From assembly GCA_963930775.1 (NCBI GenBank), contig OZ005700.1, positions 8,256,609 through 8,320,608 on the forward strand: a DNA stretch of 64,000 nucleotides, in the 5' to 3' direction. The first letter of the stretch is position 1; every line of letters starts with the position of its first letter. This document shows, piece after piece, positions 18,018-33,000 of this stretch. A model generated the notes under the pieces. The model was not told the DNA's origin. It worked only from the letters and a program-made list of their open reading frames with translations, and did no database searches. Position numbers and translations under genes: made by a program. The stretch comes from Cliona cf. orientalis. Lineage: Eukaryota; Porifera; Demospongiae; Clionaida; Clionaidae.

Positions 18018-21000
18018 TTACTGGACCTGCAGAGAGTGTGGTGTGATGACCAGGCTGGAGATATGACCTAGCTGCTTGATGTAGCAGTTTGAGCAGACAC
18101 GGACGGCTTTGTTGATGCCAAACTGGGGCAGGGGGAGATTATTGGGGGAGCATCTGGCACACACAACCTGTGCAACCAAACAAAAGGACAACATAATTAA
18201 TATAGTTAATACGTGAAAGGATGCAGTGATTAAGGTCACTTCCTGTGCATTAATACATCAAAGGGTTTTGGCATCCTGCCTCATGACATTAAGTAGCATG
18301 CACACAAAGAAGCTCCATGTGTATGTAGTGTTGTACAGGTACTTGTACTTGGAAGAGTTTTGTTGAAATCTCAATACTTGGCAGTTCATGCATTACTCCT
18401 TTTGTGCATGTGTGAACTATGTGTATGGGTATGCTTCATTTCCTGGACCCTTGTGTTGCACCCTGCAAACTGAATAAGGGTATTAAGGGTGCAGCAGTAC
18501 AGTGCATGTAGCTATCCTACACTTTAAGATTATTGATCCCTATAAATTAGTACTCACTACGTGTAATCATGTGTACACACACTCAATGGCACACATCACG
18601 CTACTTACGTTGCCACAGCTCCTGCAGTGGTGTCTTCTTTTCTTCCAGGAGAATCTCTCCTTGCAGTTGGAGCAGCTTGGAGAATCGGCATCTGGCACCC
18701 AGTTGGGTTGGTGCTCTGATGCCAAAGTCACAGTTGCAAAGCTAAACCCTACAGTGAACGAAAAACCAAACGAATGTAAAACATCTGTCTTATTCCAAGT
18801 TTCAAAACTAAGCATGTATTTTTTTCACTTTGCGGTTCATTATAATACTATACGTACTTTGTGAGTCTGCTATGAGTGGTGACTGGGGCTCGGGCGTGCA
18901 TGGCTCCAGGCTGTTATTCTCCTCATACCCAGCTCCACTGCCGCTACCACAGAGAACTGCTGACAGTGGCATATCAGGCTCACTCTGGCACACAGTGAAG
19001 ACGTGCTTCAAGATGACCCTCAGCTCCTTGGCGTGATTGCTCTGAAGTTGGTCAGCTACTCCGGATATGCCCAGAAAGAGCCTGTGCATCAGATCCTCCG
19101 CACTAGGAAATCCAGCTGGTCCCTTGTATTTGGTTCTCCTATGCTTCGATGGACTGCTGCCACTGCCTACCTTCTTGGCAGGGCTCAGGCTGAGGGAGAC
19201 TGTACTCGAGGTAGTAGCTGTTCCAGCTCCAAGCGTGTTGTTGGTAGCAGGTGAGGAAGATGAAGTGATCGTGCCATCATGATTAGCGTCTTGTTGATTA
19301 GTCGACTGTGCGCCTCCTCCTCTCTCTCTCCTGGACGGTAGCTCGTTCACGACGGGTTGATCGACACCGAGTCGTGGGAACTCGGGCTCTTCAATCGTCA
19401 CTACTGCACCATCCCTTCCCTCTGCACCTCCTCCGTTGACAGTACTGACAACACCACCACTGTTTATCGACACGGAACCTTGCCCCCGCTGCACTGAAAT
19501 TGGCCTAGGAATTGGCTCAAAAACGGTACTACTGTTATCTCTCGAGTCCAGGTCATACGATCGACTCCTAGGCAGCTGCTGGCCATTAGTAGGAGATACA
19601 GCCACAGGAGACACAGCTCCAGTGCCGCTACGTGTAGGCGAGAGAGCGAGTGCAGCAGAATTTGGTCTTTGGTGGTGCACGTGGTGATGTTCGACAGGAA
19701 CGGTGAGGGTCTGGCTGTTGCCATTGGAGGGTGATTGGGATCTTGTCGGGGAGCGGGGTGGGAGGGCCGGAGGGAGGTCAGAGTTCGAAGAGTCAGAAGA
19801 CGAAGCTGATAGAGAGGTAGAAGTGGAAGAATTATTTGTAGGAGGAGGAAGCAAAGATTGCTGTCGTTGTTGAGCGTCGTGTTTCTTTCTGGCTGCAGCC
19901 GCAGCTTTGTTTTTATTTCGTTCGAGCGTGCTGAGACCCTCGGCGCTGCAAAGTGCCTGCTCGAGTGTTATCAGTTGTTCTTTGTTCAGATGAGCAAGCA
20001 ATTCCCTATGGTAATACAAACAAATGTGGCGAGGTCACACACACACTATAATAGCGGAAACACATGAATATGGTCATAGCCATAGGAACATACATATGAG
20101 CTGGGCAGTGAATCATGTTATAACTATCTGGGTCATGAAGGCGACTGAGTGAGTCATACAGTACATTGTGATGGTCATAAGCATGCATAACAATGAGTTA
20201 ATCTGCAGTACCTAGAAATGTTTAAATACGGACACAGCTAGCTAGAACTAAGTCAATCACACGCATGAACGGAATTACATAATCAATCCCTCAGTAGTAG
20301 CATTATATATAATACACACACACACACACACACACACAAAAGCTTTCATATCCATAAAGCCAAGTTTGATGAAAAGAGTTTCGCTGGAATATCTGAACGC
20401 AACAATACATCAGTAATAGACGTAGATGAATGAAACTACAAGCCTAACAGCCAAGTACGTTCATAGGTAGGCAAGAGGCGTCGGTATACACACAAAGGGA
20501 TAGGTACATGTAATTGTATTTCTTGGTACACGCCTCATTCTGAAGTACAACGGACGATCGTTACAAGCGTTCACTCCCTAAAACCACACTACAGCTATAT
20601 TCACTTCCCACCCACTACAGTACACTTTCTGCTTGAATATAAAAAAGATTGTGCAATCTGACATCGTGTGAACATCTCACACCTATAGTCCAGGATGTTG
20701 TACAGTATTAGATCAGACAAATGCACAGTCGATGACAGATCGACTTACTTGATTCTGGCCAAGAGCTGTCTGTATGCTCTGAAACAAGGTGGCATTTCTT
20801 TGTGTGGGCGAGCTGGGTTGATGGGACCATCAGGGTAAACCACAAGACCACTGCAGGCACAAACGAAGAAATACATCACATCCCGGCCACTCAAACACTA
20901 TGGGATGCCCCACAATAATTAACGTAAGTATGTCCCAATCAGTGAGGAATTCTAAAGTCATATATAGGTAATGGTTCTAGGAAAGGAATATCACTCCCTC

Positions 21001-24000
21001 CGATAATAACTGCTTGTACGGAGTCTGGGACATGCTATATATAGCTATAGGGGAAACTGCCTCATGCTTTTGTTGTAGCTACTAATTCAATAGTCAGGAA
21101 AGAATTTGAAAAGAAGGGATAGTACCTATAGTCATTAGTACTGTGATTACAGCTAGGGATATAGTGGTGTGTCTGTAGGCATACCAGAAAATGGCGAGTC
21201 TAGGAATGGCAAACATGACACTGGGATCCATCATCTCAATCATATCTTCTGTAAGATACTCGAGTCGGATAGCTCTGTGGAGAGAAGGGGGGAGGAGAGA
21301 GAGAATTAACACATGAAATTCCAAATAACCACAATCATCACTCCATTTTTAGATTCACAATCGCACCTAGTGATCACTTCAAAAAAGCGTGAATCCGCTA
21401 ACTATGCCAACACACTGTCCACATCAAAGGCATTCCAATGTAGCATTTGCAAACAAAACTACTCTCAGATTTCTTGTACGCTTTCGTACCTCAGCGTTGA
21501 CTCGCAGAAGAGCACCACAACATCTTGCTGATGGTAGTACTGTTCCTCAGACTTCACATTACACATCAGTCCCACATATCTATTGGACATGACAAATTAC
21601 ATACATATGGTAGTAATGTACTCCTGATATGGTACATGTAATTCAGCGCTTATGGATGGGGGTATTAATATTCTTTCATGATAGCAGCCAAACAGTATTA
21701 TCTAGAGTGCCACACAAGTACTATTATTCTGCAATTGTGCAAGACAACAGATGGCCAGACTTCAATGCTTACTATATTATAATACCAGCAGTGCTGCTTT
21801 TGAACAAGATCTCTGTACACTAGGCTAGACTTTACTCTTTTGTATTGGCAGCTGGCAGTACCCACACTTAGTATTTGGAATAATTAATGTTGGCTCAAAT
21901 TAGTCGACTAGCAACAGCATGCTGATCTTGTAAGGAGCAAGGATTGAGCCATGCAGCACTGACTCCCACCTTCCCACCAAAAGGTGTCAATAGTGTGGGG
22001 GTACTCTTTTGAAACATTTCCTCTCTAGCTGGCTGGCTCTCACAAGATACTCAGATTGCCCCACTTCCCACAAAACTTTTGCCTTTCCTAGCCAAGCATG
22101 ACTGACTAAATACCATTATAGAACATAGGCCTTTAGGGTGTTTCTGATTCACTAGGAGAATTCTAGTTCCAAGCAGGTGACTGCCACATGTTTATAATAC
22201 AGTCTGCTGAGCATGTTTTTGTGTGGTTTTCTAATCACTGAGCATGCAATACCCACTGGGATATTGTGCCCATTATGTCATCATGGGACCACATTTTAAC
22301 AATACAAAACATAAATGCAGCCTTCAAAAGAAACCCCTCAAGCTGTCCACAGAATCCTGATGGATTTCCTGGAGGAGGGGGGGGGGGGGAGGGAGGGGGG
22401 TTGAGGGAGGAGGTCCGCACAGCTACAGGCAGAGTTAATTGGAATTCCAGACTGAATCAGAAAGGAATGCTAATTATTGGAGGTACGCCCACTCGAGCAT
22501 GAAGCTCCAGGCCACAGTGGGACATCCTACAACTCATGCACACTCAGCCAGTGGCCAGTCTCAGACCACAACGACCACAACTGGGATATCTGTGTGTAAT
22601 CAGAGTTGGCATGCGAGTCCATGGTCACTCACCTGAATTCAAAATCTGCCCACAGTTCATCAAATGTTTGAAGGAGATCCTTGATCTACGAGTGCATGCA
22701 TGGGGGAGGGAGGAAAGAGGGAGGAGGAGGGGGAGAGAGAGACCATTAGAGCGTTAGAGCACTAGAAACTGGCCACACAAACATAAATTGGTACGAGTAT
22801 TTACTATGAGTGCAGGAAGGAGAACGGAAAATTTAAATACACTCATAGCAGGACTTCTGCAAGTGATCTCAACTATTTAGAGGAAGTGGTCCAAGTATCT
22901 ATAATCATAGCTTTTTCATTAAGACTACACTGTGTAGCCAAGGATAATTGTTATGCTAACGAAGGATAATTGCATTTCAGGTGAGAGGAAGGAAAGACCA
23001 TACTGGGTCAAGTCTGTGTGCATACACTGAACACCAAGATGGCAATAGTGTCCAGTGTGTGTGTGTTAGAGCATGAGAACTGCAGCAGTCTCCAAATCTA
23101 TTACCACCACTATACAACAGCAACCACTGTAGCTAGCCAGGAATATTATCGTACCATCATAAATGGCCATGCACAATTTCTTGGCAAGGCTATAATAAAC
23201 ATGTATAGACTAGCCATCCATCTCACTACCTTCAATAAGGAATTACTACTCAGCCACGCTGGGTGCAAGTGATCGAAGGTGACTGCACAGGTGGATGCAT
23301 CAAGCTAGCGGAAGTTCACTAAATAGCAGGTACTATTCCATGTAGACAGTCTGTGTATAAGTACTAGTATATGTGTTACTGGCTTTGACAGCGTAGCACA
23401 ACATACATACTGAGGGTGAACTCCTTGATAGGCCTGTAGGTAAACAACAAAACTACGCGTGCACAGAGTGGGTGCAGTAGCGTAACACAGATGAACCTAC
23501 ATGCACCGCCGCCCCCTCCTAGTCTGGTGATAACACTGCTTACTGCTTCTGAAATTTCCCACCCACTCCTATATCTCTTGTGACAGTAACATAGTTAGTG
23601 CTTCTGCCTTCAGGTGAACTGTTATTGCGAATTGCCTGTTGTACCCACGCGAACATGCCATGCAGGTAGGCAGGTCCTGGGCGGCCCTGGGCTGGTGCAT
23701 GTGTGTGGGTATGGGGGTGAGTCACAATGCTTTACAGGAAGGATTGGCTTACATAAGCCCTTGGGTTCACCGTGTACACTAGACAGGGGTCGGCGATCTG
23801 ATCATACACAAACTATTAGGAGATCAAGGACGAGCCACTCTGCTTGCATGGAACTACGCTAACACACTCCTCTCTCAGTATGAAATCACACATCCCTTTG
23901 AGCATTAACATAATCTCAACAGGGGCTCTGGGGAAATCTCCACACGAGCATGCAAGTTAAACAATTCCAAAGAAGTAAGGATGATTAAATAAGCTACCCC

Positions 24001-27000
24001 TACCAGTAACTAGTCATTGAAGAATAATGTGTGTAATCGAGCAATAAATTGGCACTGCAATATTGTGCTTGGCTAAGCATCAACCATAATTATTATAAAT
24101 TATCAACACATAAATGCATCATACCACATTAAGATATCCATACGCATAATTATTATACTGAAGTGCTGGTATTACCTTCTGAGGGTAAGCTCCTGTCTTG
24201 TTAGTGAAGCACTCTTCCCTGAGGGCCTGCCTCACTTTGGTGACCATCTTTGAGACCTGGATGGCGTAGGGACGCAGCTCTGCCGACTCCAACTCATGGT
24301 TCGCAATATGAGAACCAGCAGCAATACACTGAGGAAACAAAAAAAAATAAAGTTTATGAATAGTATCTCTCATAATCTTATCTAGCTACATATATAGGCA
24401 TAGGGGATCGTCCAAATCCATGTTTTATTATTATAATAATATTGTGTTGCATATCTTATGATTTACATGTAAACATGACATCACATATTATTACGTTGAG
24501 TGAGGGGCTGTTTCATAATAAAAATAATGATATAATAGAAAATGCAAGCTTTTGTGTGTTTATTTATGTCCAAGAAATATCCTCACATGATGGAAGGGAC
24601 CACCCATAGTCAGTGAAAACCACAAGCAATTTCCCATAATGCTACACTATCGAAATGTTTGTTGCCAATCATTCAATCACCACAAACCAACAATGAATAA
24701 GATTACTGAATTCCTGCCAGCCCCGCTACACCAAAGAAACACTGCACTATGACCACTGAGCTATGACATCACTTCCTGTAATGATTGATCCAGATCTGTG
24801 AAGCTATGGTAACTTTTGATACCATGACCACCCCTGAGGTCATAGAGCATGTGGGACGCTAGGATCGCGGAACTAAGGTATGAGGGTACAACTATGCCAC
24901 ATACATGTATACATAATATGTACACAGCTATGAAGTTATGCTGTCGACCTTTACAACAATAGCAAGCAAGGCCAAGGGACATCAAAGCTGTAGTGTGGGC
25001 GTGGATTGATTAATTGGCTGGATCATGTCTCCCCGTTCACGCAAACTGAAGACTAAGAGGTGGGCTTCCATACCATTCACCCTCCTAGCATCCATTACAG
25101 TTCACTAGCACTATAGCGGTGGATCAACCCTCTCTCTCTGTCACAAACATCAACCCTCTCCTTATTGGAAATGTGTGTACTACTTACAGAATTGTATTCC
25201 CCTCATTTCTTGGGCAGAGTGAGTTCCCCTATAGAAGACAATATCACTATCACTGACACACTGTAGGCTTGAGGCAGTGTAGAGTTGAAAATTTCCTCAT
25301 TTTCTGGTGAAAAACATTCAATCAAGGGAGTACAAGGTCACAAAGCTTAAGTGAGGTACCCTATCAAGTGTCACTGCCACTCATGTCATACTACTACCAA
25401 TACATGCTGTGGTCAGCTGAAGGAACAAATTTCCCTGCATTCATTGCCCAGGAAGAGAAATACATCAAAAGTTCAATGCTGTCTTTCCTGGTACCCCACG
25501 TAGTGGACTCCCTATAATGTAGCCAAGGACAGTACCTGCCCAGCGAATTTCCTACTAGTCTACTGGGCCACAACTACCTGCTACACTTGGGTCTAGTTCT
25601 GATAATTATCATCCCTCTCAATCATATCAGCACCATCATTAACGGTTTGGAGCACTAGTAAGCCCTTGGCTGTGAGGAAGCTAGAACCAAAATGGTCTGA
25701 GGGAGAATAGCTACCTGCCTTACTGACATCTAGTTCTGGATCTCTCATCGTTTCTTGTGGAACTGTGTCCCATTGATGCAGCGGGAAGCCACTGCTAGTG
25801 TTCCTCCCACAATCTACCAGCAGTGAACGATGAAAGGTCAAGCCACAGCATAGTATAGTATAGTATACTACAACAGCTAGTGCCTCAAAGTTGCTTGCCT
25901 GCATTTCAATAATCACCATAGCCTTATCCCAAGGCCATCCCAGCCTTTCAATATTAGAGTACATAGTAGAGATGGCCTGGGGATAAGGAATTTTTTTCAC
26001 AGATCTCGAGCTCCACTATTATAATGTACATGTATAGACCAAAATTTTTGCAGTCACAAGTTAAAACTTGCCAGTCTACTTGGAGCCTGCAACACACAAT
26101 GCTACTTCATTACCACCAGATTAACCTTCAATTCAACCCTCTCACCCTAACCCACTGAGAAATCTACAGCATGCATACCAACACAGCGTGATGGTATTCA
26201 CCCCAGGAGACGACGAGCCGCTTGCATGACTGTCCCATGCACCCAGCGTCACGTCATGCAAATAATTATGCACACCATTAATCATAACATATCACTCTAT
26301 GCAGGTTACATTTGCATGTGATGTTTACCAAATAATTAAGTTATGACCAAGAGGTCAGGCCGACATTAATTTTTATCTTGTCAGACGAGTGCTGCTTGGT
26401 GTTACTCAATGGCTGGAAACAGGCGACTGATACACGCTTGAATAGGCAAACAATCTTGTCAGACGTGTGTGTGGCTATTATTAGCCTGCTCAGAATGGAT
26501 CATATGCCATGGATGGATCAATTCACAAATCACCCAATGCCAGACAAAAGCGTGGCATGTAAGTGATACCACAGCTCTGGGAATAGCAACAATGGGCCTT
26601 CAATGCTTATAATATAATATACAGTGGGCATTGTTTAAGTCTGATACAGTGAGCTATACACGTGAATCTTTTGATGTCTTCTCGTGCATTTTCCGCCGAG
26701 AGGCTGAACAAATGAGCCCCGGGAAAATATTCAAAACTTACAGTTGTACACTATTTGTACGTACATGTACATGTAGCTGCATAGTGGCACACATACTTGT
26801 ACGAGTATTATAATAATTGGCAACCCCCACCCAAATTACGACACTGCATATCCAAGTTCAAATGCAATCCTGTGGCTAACAGCCAGGCATCAGCGTGAGA
26901 CCAGACAACATAGTCGGCGAAATTTGTCCACCACTGCTAAGCCAGCCTGGCATAGATAAGGCTACACCTGTGTATTACAGCACTCCTGCTGGTCTATTAA

Positions 27001-29781
27001 ACCTCCATACATGGTCAAGCAGTGGACACCAATGCTGCCAGAAATGTGTAGAAAACTATGCCATATGTACAAACTACAACAAAATTACATTACTGTTACT
27101 ATAATTATGATTACTGTTACTATAATTATGATGCAATTATTAATTTGTGACTGGCTCCTGGAATATGTAGTCGAGTTTCATCACAGACAGTGACACTTAA
27201 ATGCTTCATTAACCAAAACTCATAATGGAGAACTCCTTGACTTTTTCCAAACAATAATATTACACAGAGGATACACTACTGTAGGATGCAGGGTACAGGT
27301 ATTTTAACAATTTACTCACTCACCTCTGCACCAAACCAAATAGGTCCTGCAAAGAGAGAGAGAGAGAAAGAGAGAGAGACAGAGACAGAGACAGAGATGA
27401 GGGGGAGGGAGAGAGAGAGAGATGAGGGGGTGGGAGGAAGAGGAAAACTCAGTTTAAATCGGGAATGTATACAAATACATACACACATGAATGAGGTTGT
27501 GGGTGCGAGTATGTGCACAGGGCACAACAGTGAGAGAGGAATGGACCTCTCCTTCCTCTGGGGGCAAGACAATAGTCTAGCAATACAAAAGGATGATGGT
27601 TCTAGTGAGGGGAGAGAGAGAGACTGGGGTCTTGGGCTATTTAGGAGAAAATTAACTGGTGCCTACAAGTTATTGTACACTGTTGCTATCCACAAAGGAA
27701 ATTTATGCAAACAATATAATAAATATTATGGTGAAGGTTACAGTTGTATTACATTTTCACTATTTCAGTTTGAAGTTTATACTGAGACACTGTGAAAGGA
27801 CTTTCACCAGTCACTATACAACATGCCCCCCCCCTCCCTTCTCTTTCCAACTAATGTGAAAATTGATGGAGTTTATTTTGGAGCATTTTCAGTTGATCTG
27901 AACCAGCAGCAGTTTACAGTACTGCCTTGACCACAATGTAAGCTCTGCTGCCTGGAGAGTTTAGTGTTTAGATTGGTAGCCTGTTGTGTTTAGAATGTGG
28001 TGGACCTTATCCCTATAAGATAGTTGATAGTGATAGCACTGGCCAACACAGCCAACCGCAACCAAGTCCATAACTATAAGCAAGAGCTGACCGCATCAAA
28101 CTCCCAACTCCCAATGCAGCGAATGCTTGATCGATAATGGAGAAAGGATAGCATCAACGATAGCAGCGGTGGTGGGGAAACAAAGATGTACTAACAAAAA
28201 ACAGAAAGTGAGTTGTGGTCACTCTATATTTCACTGATTAACAGTTTTGTTGTATAAATTTTGATCCACTGATACATAATATTATGCACAGCACTCAAGC
28301 CTAGGAAATTCTGATAGTACTAAGAGTTCAATAAAAATTAGATGCCTTCAATATTATTAACTCTTTGTTAAATAGTAACCTTTCCCGGTATCCCAAGGTT
28401 CTTATTACAGTAATTTTTTTCTTGTTAAGTCTTACCGTTGATTTGATCTAGGAGAACGTCATCGGGGTACTTTGCTCTGAAGTCCCTGGAAGCTCTGTTT
28501 TGGGGTATGGCATGGCTGGTGATGCTCATAATGATATTCATGAGGTTGTGCTGGGCCTCCTTCAACTGACGAATCAGAACAGCTCTGCAAAATAACAATA
28601 AATACATTAAATACATGCTATGTACAGCTGCTTGTACGCAATGTACATAACCACAAACTTACATAGTGCATGCAAATACATATACATACAGAATGTAGAT
28701 AGAAAAATAATTACATAAGTTCTGATTACATGTATGTATACCTACATGTGCAGGTGCACTATCATTATACAAACAATCCATATATCCATCTAATAATATT
28801 ATTCTTGAAACTAATGTAAAGTTGTAGCAAAACATCCTCGACACACTAAACTCCTTGTGAGAAATACCACACTATAATCCACACTTTTGTTGGCAACTGT
28901 GGGCTTTCATAGCCAGCAATGTAAAGCCTTTTCAGGCGGCAAAACCATATTTAAACAGGGTATGTTGTGAAAAGCCATACGCATATAGTTCCACATGCAT
29001 ACCAACGCTATTCACCAGCAACACGTCCACAGCAATAGTATGCACTGAAAATATCAGCGAGTAAAAAACAAGAAATTTAACTCGAGCAGTACACAGTGAC
29101 AAGTCATAATAATGACTATAATAAAATTATCGTACTTCAGGAACTAATAAAAATTATGCTGTTGGGCAACTACGCTAGCAATAACTATATTAATTTTATA
29201 ATGTACATGTGGATACATGTACATGGAGATACGATAGATAGGTAGGAGGAGTAAGGTAAAATTATTTAACGTGTGATTGTGGTCAAATTGTTGGTACTCA
29301 GTAGCTGGGTAGACCAAACGTTTCTGTGGAAAGTTTAATTAATTACTGCGACTCTTTGCACAATCCATTGCACTACATACACACACCGTGTCATAATACA
29401 GTAGCTACCATGCAGGACCACTCCTCTATAGAAAAAGATTGTCTATATACCTTCTGTCGAGGTTATCCGGGTTGCTTCGCATGAGGTGGTTTAGTTCCTC
29501 CATCTGGCAGTTGACCGCTATGTCGCAGTAGTAGAACAGCGAGTAGAGGTTGCCATCTTCCAGCTGCACAGGAACGAATAAATATCAGTGAAGGAAGGCG
29601 CCGTGCTCGAGGTATGGCGCTATGTAGCTAACAATATCTTAGAGAGAGGGAGGTAGGTACCGAGAGGCTCAGGAGCTACTTACAAACGAGCAGCTGACTG
29701 AAAGCCACTACTCCCCGACCATTACCACTACAGTATTCAATTTACCTTGGGCTTGTGGAGAAGCTTTCTTAGAGCTAGCAT
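18018..29781 (-). CDS. LST2 / ZFYVE28-like FYVE-domain protein
   Basis: Homologue of lateral signalling target 2 (ZFYVE28), an endosomal negative regulator of EGF-receptor signalling in animals. N-terminal exons give MLALRKLLHKPK, then LEDGNLYSLFYYCD, IPQNRASRDFRAKYPDD, PIWFGAE, ELESAELRPYA, EEQYYHQQDVVVLFCES, YLTEDMIEMMDPSVMFAIPR and LVVYPDGPINPARP, in the LST2 order. A long Ser/Pro/Thr-rich middle (about 18858-20010) ends in DLMHRLFLGISGVADQLQ, a strong LST2 match. The C terminus is a FYVE finger with NWVPD, RRHHCRSCG and RVCSNC, expected to bind PI3P; an intron splits it. One exon is only 23 nt (27324-27346). The ATG at 29781 fits the family start; upstream in-frame ATGs reach 29982. This is the longest gene in the window, with introns over 1 kb. 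Confidence 0.87.
24400..27300. other. Long LST2 intron, no nested gene recognised
   Basis: Nothing on either strand resembles a known protein, structural RNA or transposon. A 136-codon open frame at 25593-26000 (-) has no recognisable family. A 21-bp tandem duplication lies near the end. Confidence 0.4.
27090..27131. repeat. Perfect 21-bp tandem duplication
   Basis: Two adjacent copies of a 21-base unit starting TTACTGTTACTATAAT lie in the LST2 intron, just downstream of the 23-nt exon in window coordinates' reverse direction. Confidence 0.85.
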
Positions 29782-30099
29782 CTTTCTTGAGGACGTAAAT
29801 TTTGAAGAGTGAGTCAGTAGCTTTTTTTTTTTTACTGAAGTTTTCAATCTTTCCTCACTCGTGACAAATGAACCAATCTTCCTCTGCACTCGAGCTTCAT
29901 GCTTTTTGAGGGACGCGCTCCGAGTCATAATAGAAGTTTGAGGAAGTTTGTGGTTTTGCGGTAGTGAACGCTTCCGGGTCACACATTCCCGCCAAATTTG
30001 TGCAAGCGCTCAAACCAGCCACGCCCCCACTTTGCTTGGAGAAGCAAGGTTTATATAACGAGCCGTGCGGATAACTTTGAGAGTATTAAACTTAAAAGG
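29782..30099. promoter_or_regulatory. Putative bidirectional promoter (LST2-like and adducin-like)
   Basis: 318 bp separate the two inferred divergent start codons. Open frames extend into it from both sides, so the true starts could lie within it. No TATA box is obvious. Shared use is inferred. Confidence 0.5.
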
Positions 30100-33000
30100 A
30101 TGCATGCCCGCAGACCAGCAGCACCGCCCCCCGTTCCTGCGTGGATGGACGCAATCTCCTCCTCGAAGCCAACAAAGACGCACTCCTATGTGCTGCAACG
30201 TGATTTCAAGCTGCTGGAGAGGGAACAGAAGGTCACAACACTCCTTGGCAGCGAGGCCTTCCGCTCAGAGTTAGAGAATATCTTGTGGGGACAGCTCGAG
30301 GGAACGGGGGAACCGAAGAAAACAAAACCTCAATCTCCAGGGGCCACAAGTCCCGGAAGATTTGAGATGGGTCATAAATCTCGACATCCCTCCACCGTGG
30401 TTGCCTCGGTGATGGGAGGAGGGGTAGGTGGAGAGCCTGTAATTCCTATCAATGATCTGAGGGGTACAGCTGCTTCGAAGTACACCATCGCTGAACGTGA
30501 CCAGAGGTGCAAATTGGCTTCTGTTTACCGTCTCGTACACATGTTTGGGTGGTCTCAACTCATTTATAACCACATCACTGTGAGTCACAGCTTCACTTGC
30601 ACAAAAATTTAATTATCTGCATCCTCCCAATAGAGAACACAGATCCTTTACTATATAATTGCATGGCTGGCTACAGAAGCCTTTTGCTATTGTTTTTTTT
30701 TTTTTTTCAATTTCCTCAACAGCTACCGATAGCTTAAAATCCTGATGTTAGCATTATTAGCCGTCTCTCATTTCCAGGCGCATGCACCAGGTGATGATGA
30801 TACATACCTAGTCAATGCATTTGGCTTGCTGTATCATGAGGTCACAGCATCAAATCTGGTGAGAGTGAATTTGGAAGGAGAAGTTATCGATCCCGGCAGT
30901 ACACGGTTTGGCATCAATAAAGATGGATTTGTGCTCCACTCGGCCATCCATGAAGCAAGAAGGGACATTGGATGTGTTTTACACTTGCATACCAATACTG
31001 GAATTGCAGTAAGCCAGAAACTAATGCTATAGAATTCATTATAAAACTTTCTTCCGGTAAAAGGTATCATCTATGAACTGTGGTCTCTTACCAATATCTG
31101 GAGAAGCTGTCGGGGTATGTTATATTATTATGATGCATCCTTTTAATTAAGTATTTATCTCCCATATCTACTTATAGCTAGGAGGAATTTCTTATCATGA
31201 TTTCAATGGCTATCTGGATGAAGAAGATGACTATGAAGGTCACCAAGCATGGAGAGAGAAATTAGCTAATGACCTTGGACCAAGCAATAAAGTAAGCAAA
31301 GCCAGCAGCTATACATCAGTATGCATATTTCCAATTTTTAAAAATGAGTTAATTAATTTTTATGAAGGTACTCATTCTTCGCAACCATGGTCTGGTTGCC
31401 ATGGGAGGCAGTATTGAGGAGACATTCCACATCACCCAAAAATTAGTCAAAGCATGTGAAATACAGGTATAGTATATTATATTTTCATCAGCAAGTTTAT
31501 GCATAACTATTAATGCAGGTTGCTGTGATGTCTGCTGGGCTGGGAAGTATTCACCAGTGCTCGCCGCAAGGGGTGTGGTCTAGTGTAGGTGTAGGTGTGG
31601 CTTGCATGGGAGGAGTGGGAGGAGCCTGTAGTGGATCAATTGGTTCCAGTCCCAGAAAATGGAGAATCGGAGAATTGGAATTTGAAGCACTCATGCGAAT
31701 GCTTGACAACAAAGTAAGAAACAATGTTAGCCTTATCCTCAGTGCATGCAACATTGAAATGCTGGGGGGGGGGGGGGGGGGGGGTAAGGAGGCTATAATA
31801 TGAAAATTAATTCAAATAACTTTATTGAAAATTCAGCAATAATTATTGAGTTTTCTACTAGCATACTACACTTAAAAATTGATGATAGCAAGTTCAATTT
31901 TGTTCTGGACAGCAGCTCAGTTAACGGTTAAAATAATCTTTCCACGAGCCCCTGATCCACTCTTAAGGAGAACTTGAGCATCGGCTGCTTTCTCGAGGGG
32001 GAACTCCTTCCAGATGTAGGGGTTCAGCCATCCTGCCTTTGCTCCAGCATAGAGGGCCTCCCTGGTCTCAAACAGCTCATCATTGGTGATGTTGTAAATC
32101 ATTACTCCCTTAATGACCACCTCATGGACAAACACGTCTAAAGGATTGATTGCAATATCAGTAACCCCTCCAACCACAACGATTCGGCCTTTATCGCGAA
32201 TAAGACTGATGTCCTTCTTTAAATTTTTGTCTGCGATACTTTCTACGATCAAATCGATTCCTCTTCCACCAGCAGCCTCCTTGACTTTCTCAAGGTAGTC
32301 TTCCTCGTAGTGGTTGAAAATGAAGTGGGCTCCAGCTTTCTTTGCGAGTTCTTGGCCTTCTGGGGTGCTGGCTGTTCCGATCACAGTCAGCCCAAGACCA
32401 CTGGCAATCTGGACAACTGCAATACCTACACCTCCACTGGCTCCATGAACAAATACGGTCTCACCAGGCTTGGCTTGAGCAATATGGTAGAGAGCCCTGT
32501 ATGCAGTGAAGTAGGGGATAGGAAGGCTAGCTCCTTGTGAGAAGGTGAGGTTGTCATGAAGAGGGTGAACAAGATTATGCTTGATGGCAATGAACTGAGC
32601 ATAGGCTTTCATTCCATCTGGAGCAGTAAGGTCCGATCCATAGACTCGCTGTCCCACTTTCAAATCAGTCACATTGCTTCCAAGCTCTTCAACAATGCCA
32701 GCGAAATCAGCTCCTGGAATGTAGGGAAACTTCTGTGGGCCGAAGCTTCCAGTGCGAATGAGCACATCAACTGGGTTGACTCCAACAGCCTTGATTCGAA
32801 CAAGCACGTCATCTGGCCCTGGCTTGGGACGGGGTACATTGGTGCTGTACTCCAGCACCTCTGGTCCTCCAAATTTGCGCACCTGGACTGCATTCATCGT
32901 AGCCATTTCTTTAATAGCAGTTGAAAGGTAGTAATATTCCTTGGAGATGAGAGGTTTATTATTGCTTCTTGATTGTTGTAGTTCAATCTTTCTTTCTCTG

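Noticed and set aside
25593-26000. 136-codon open frame in the LST2 intron (-)
   Set aside because: No recognisable motif, no splice continuity with LST2, and average composition; an open frame of this length is expected by chance.
29782-29982. N-terminal extension of the LST2-like protein to an upstream in-frame ATG
   Set aside because: Known LST2 proteins begin just before the KPK..F/YYAD region; the extension is Lys/Ser-rich and unlike the family, though not excluded.
32113-32924. Plus-strand frames antisense to the oxidoreductases, repeated in each copy
   Set aside because: Conserved only because the opposite strand codes for the enzyme; no independent family match.
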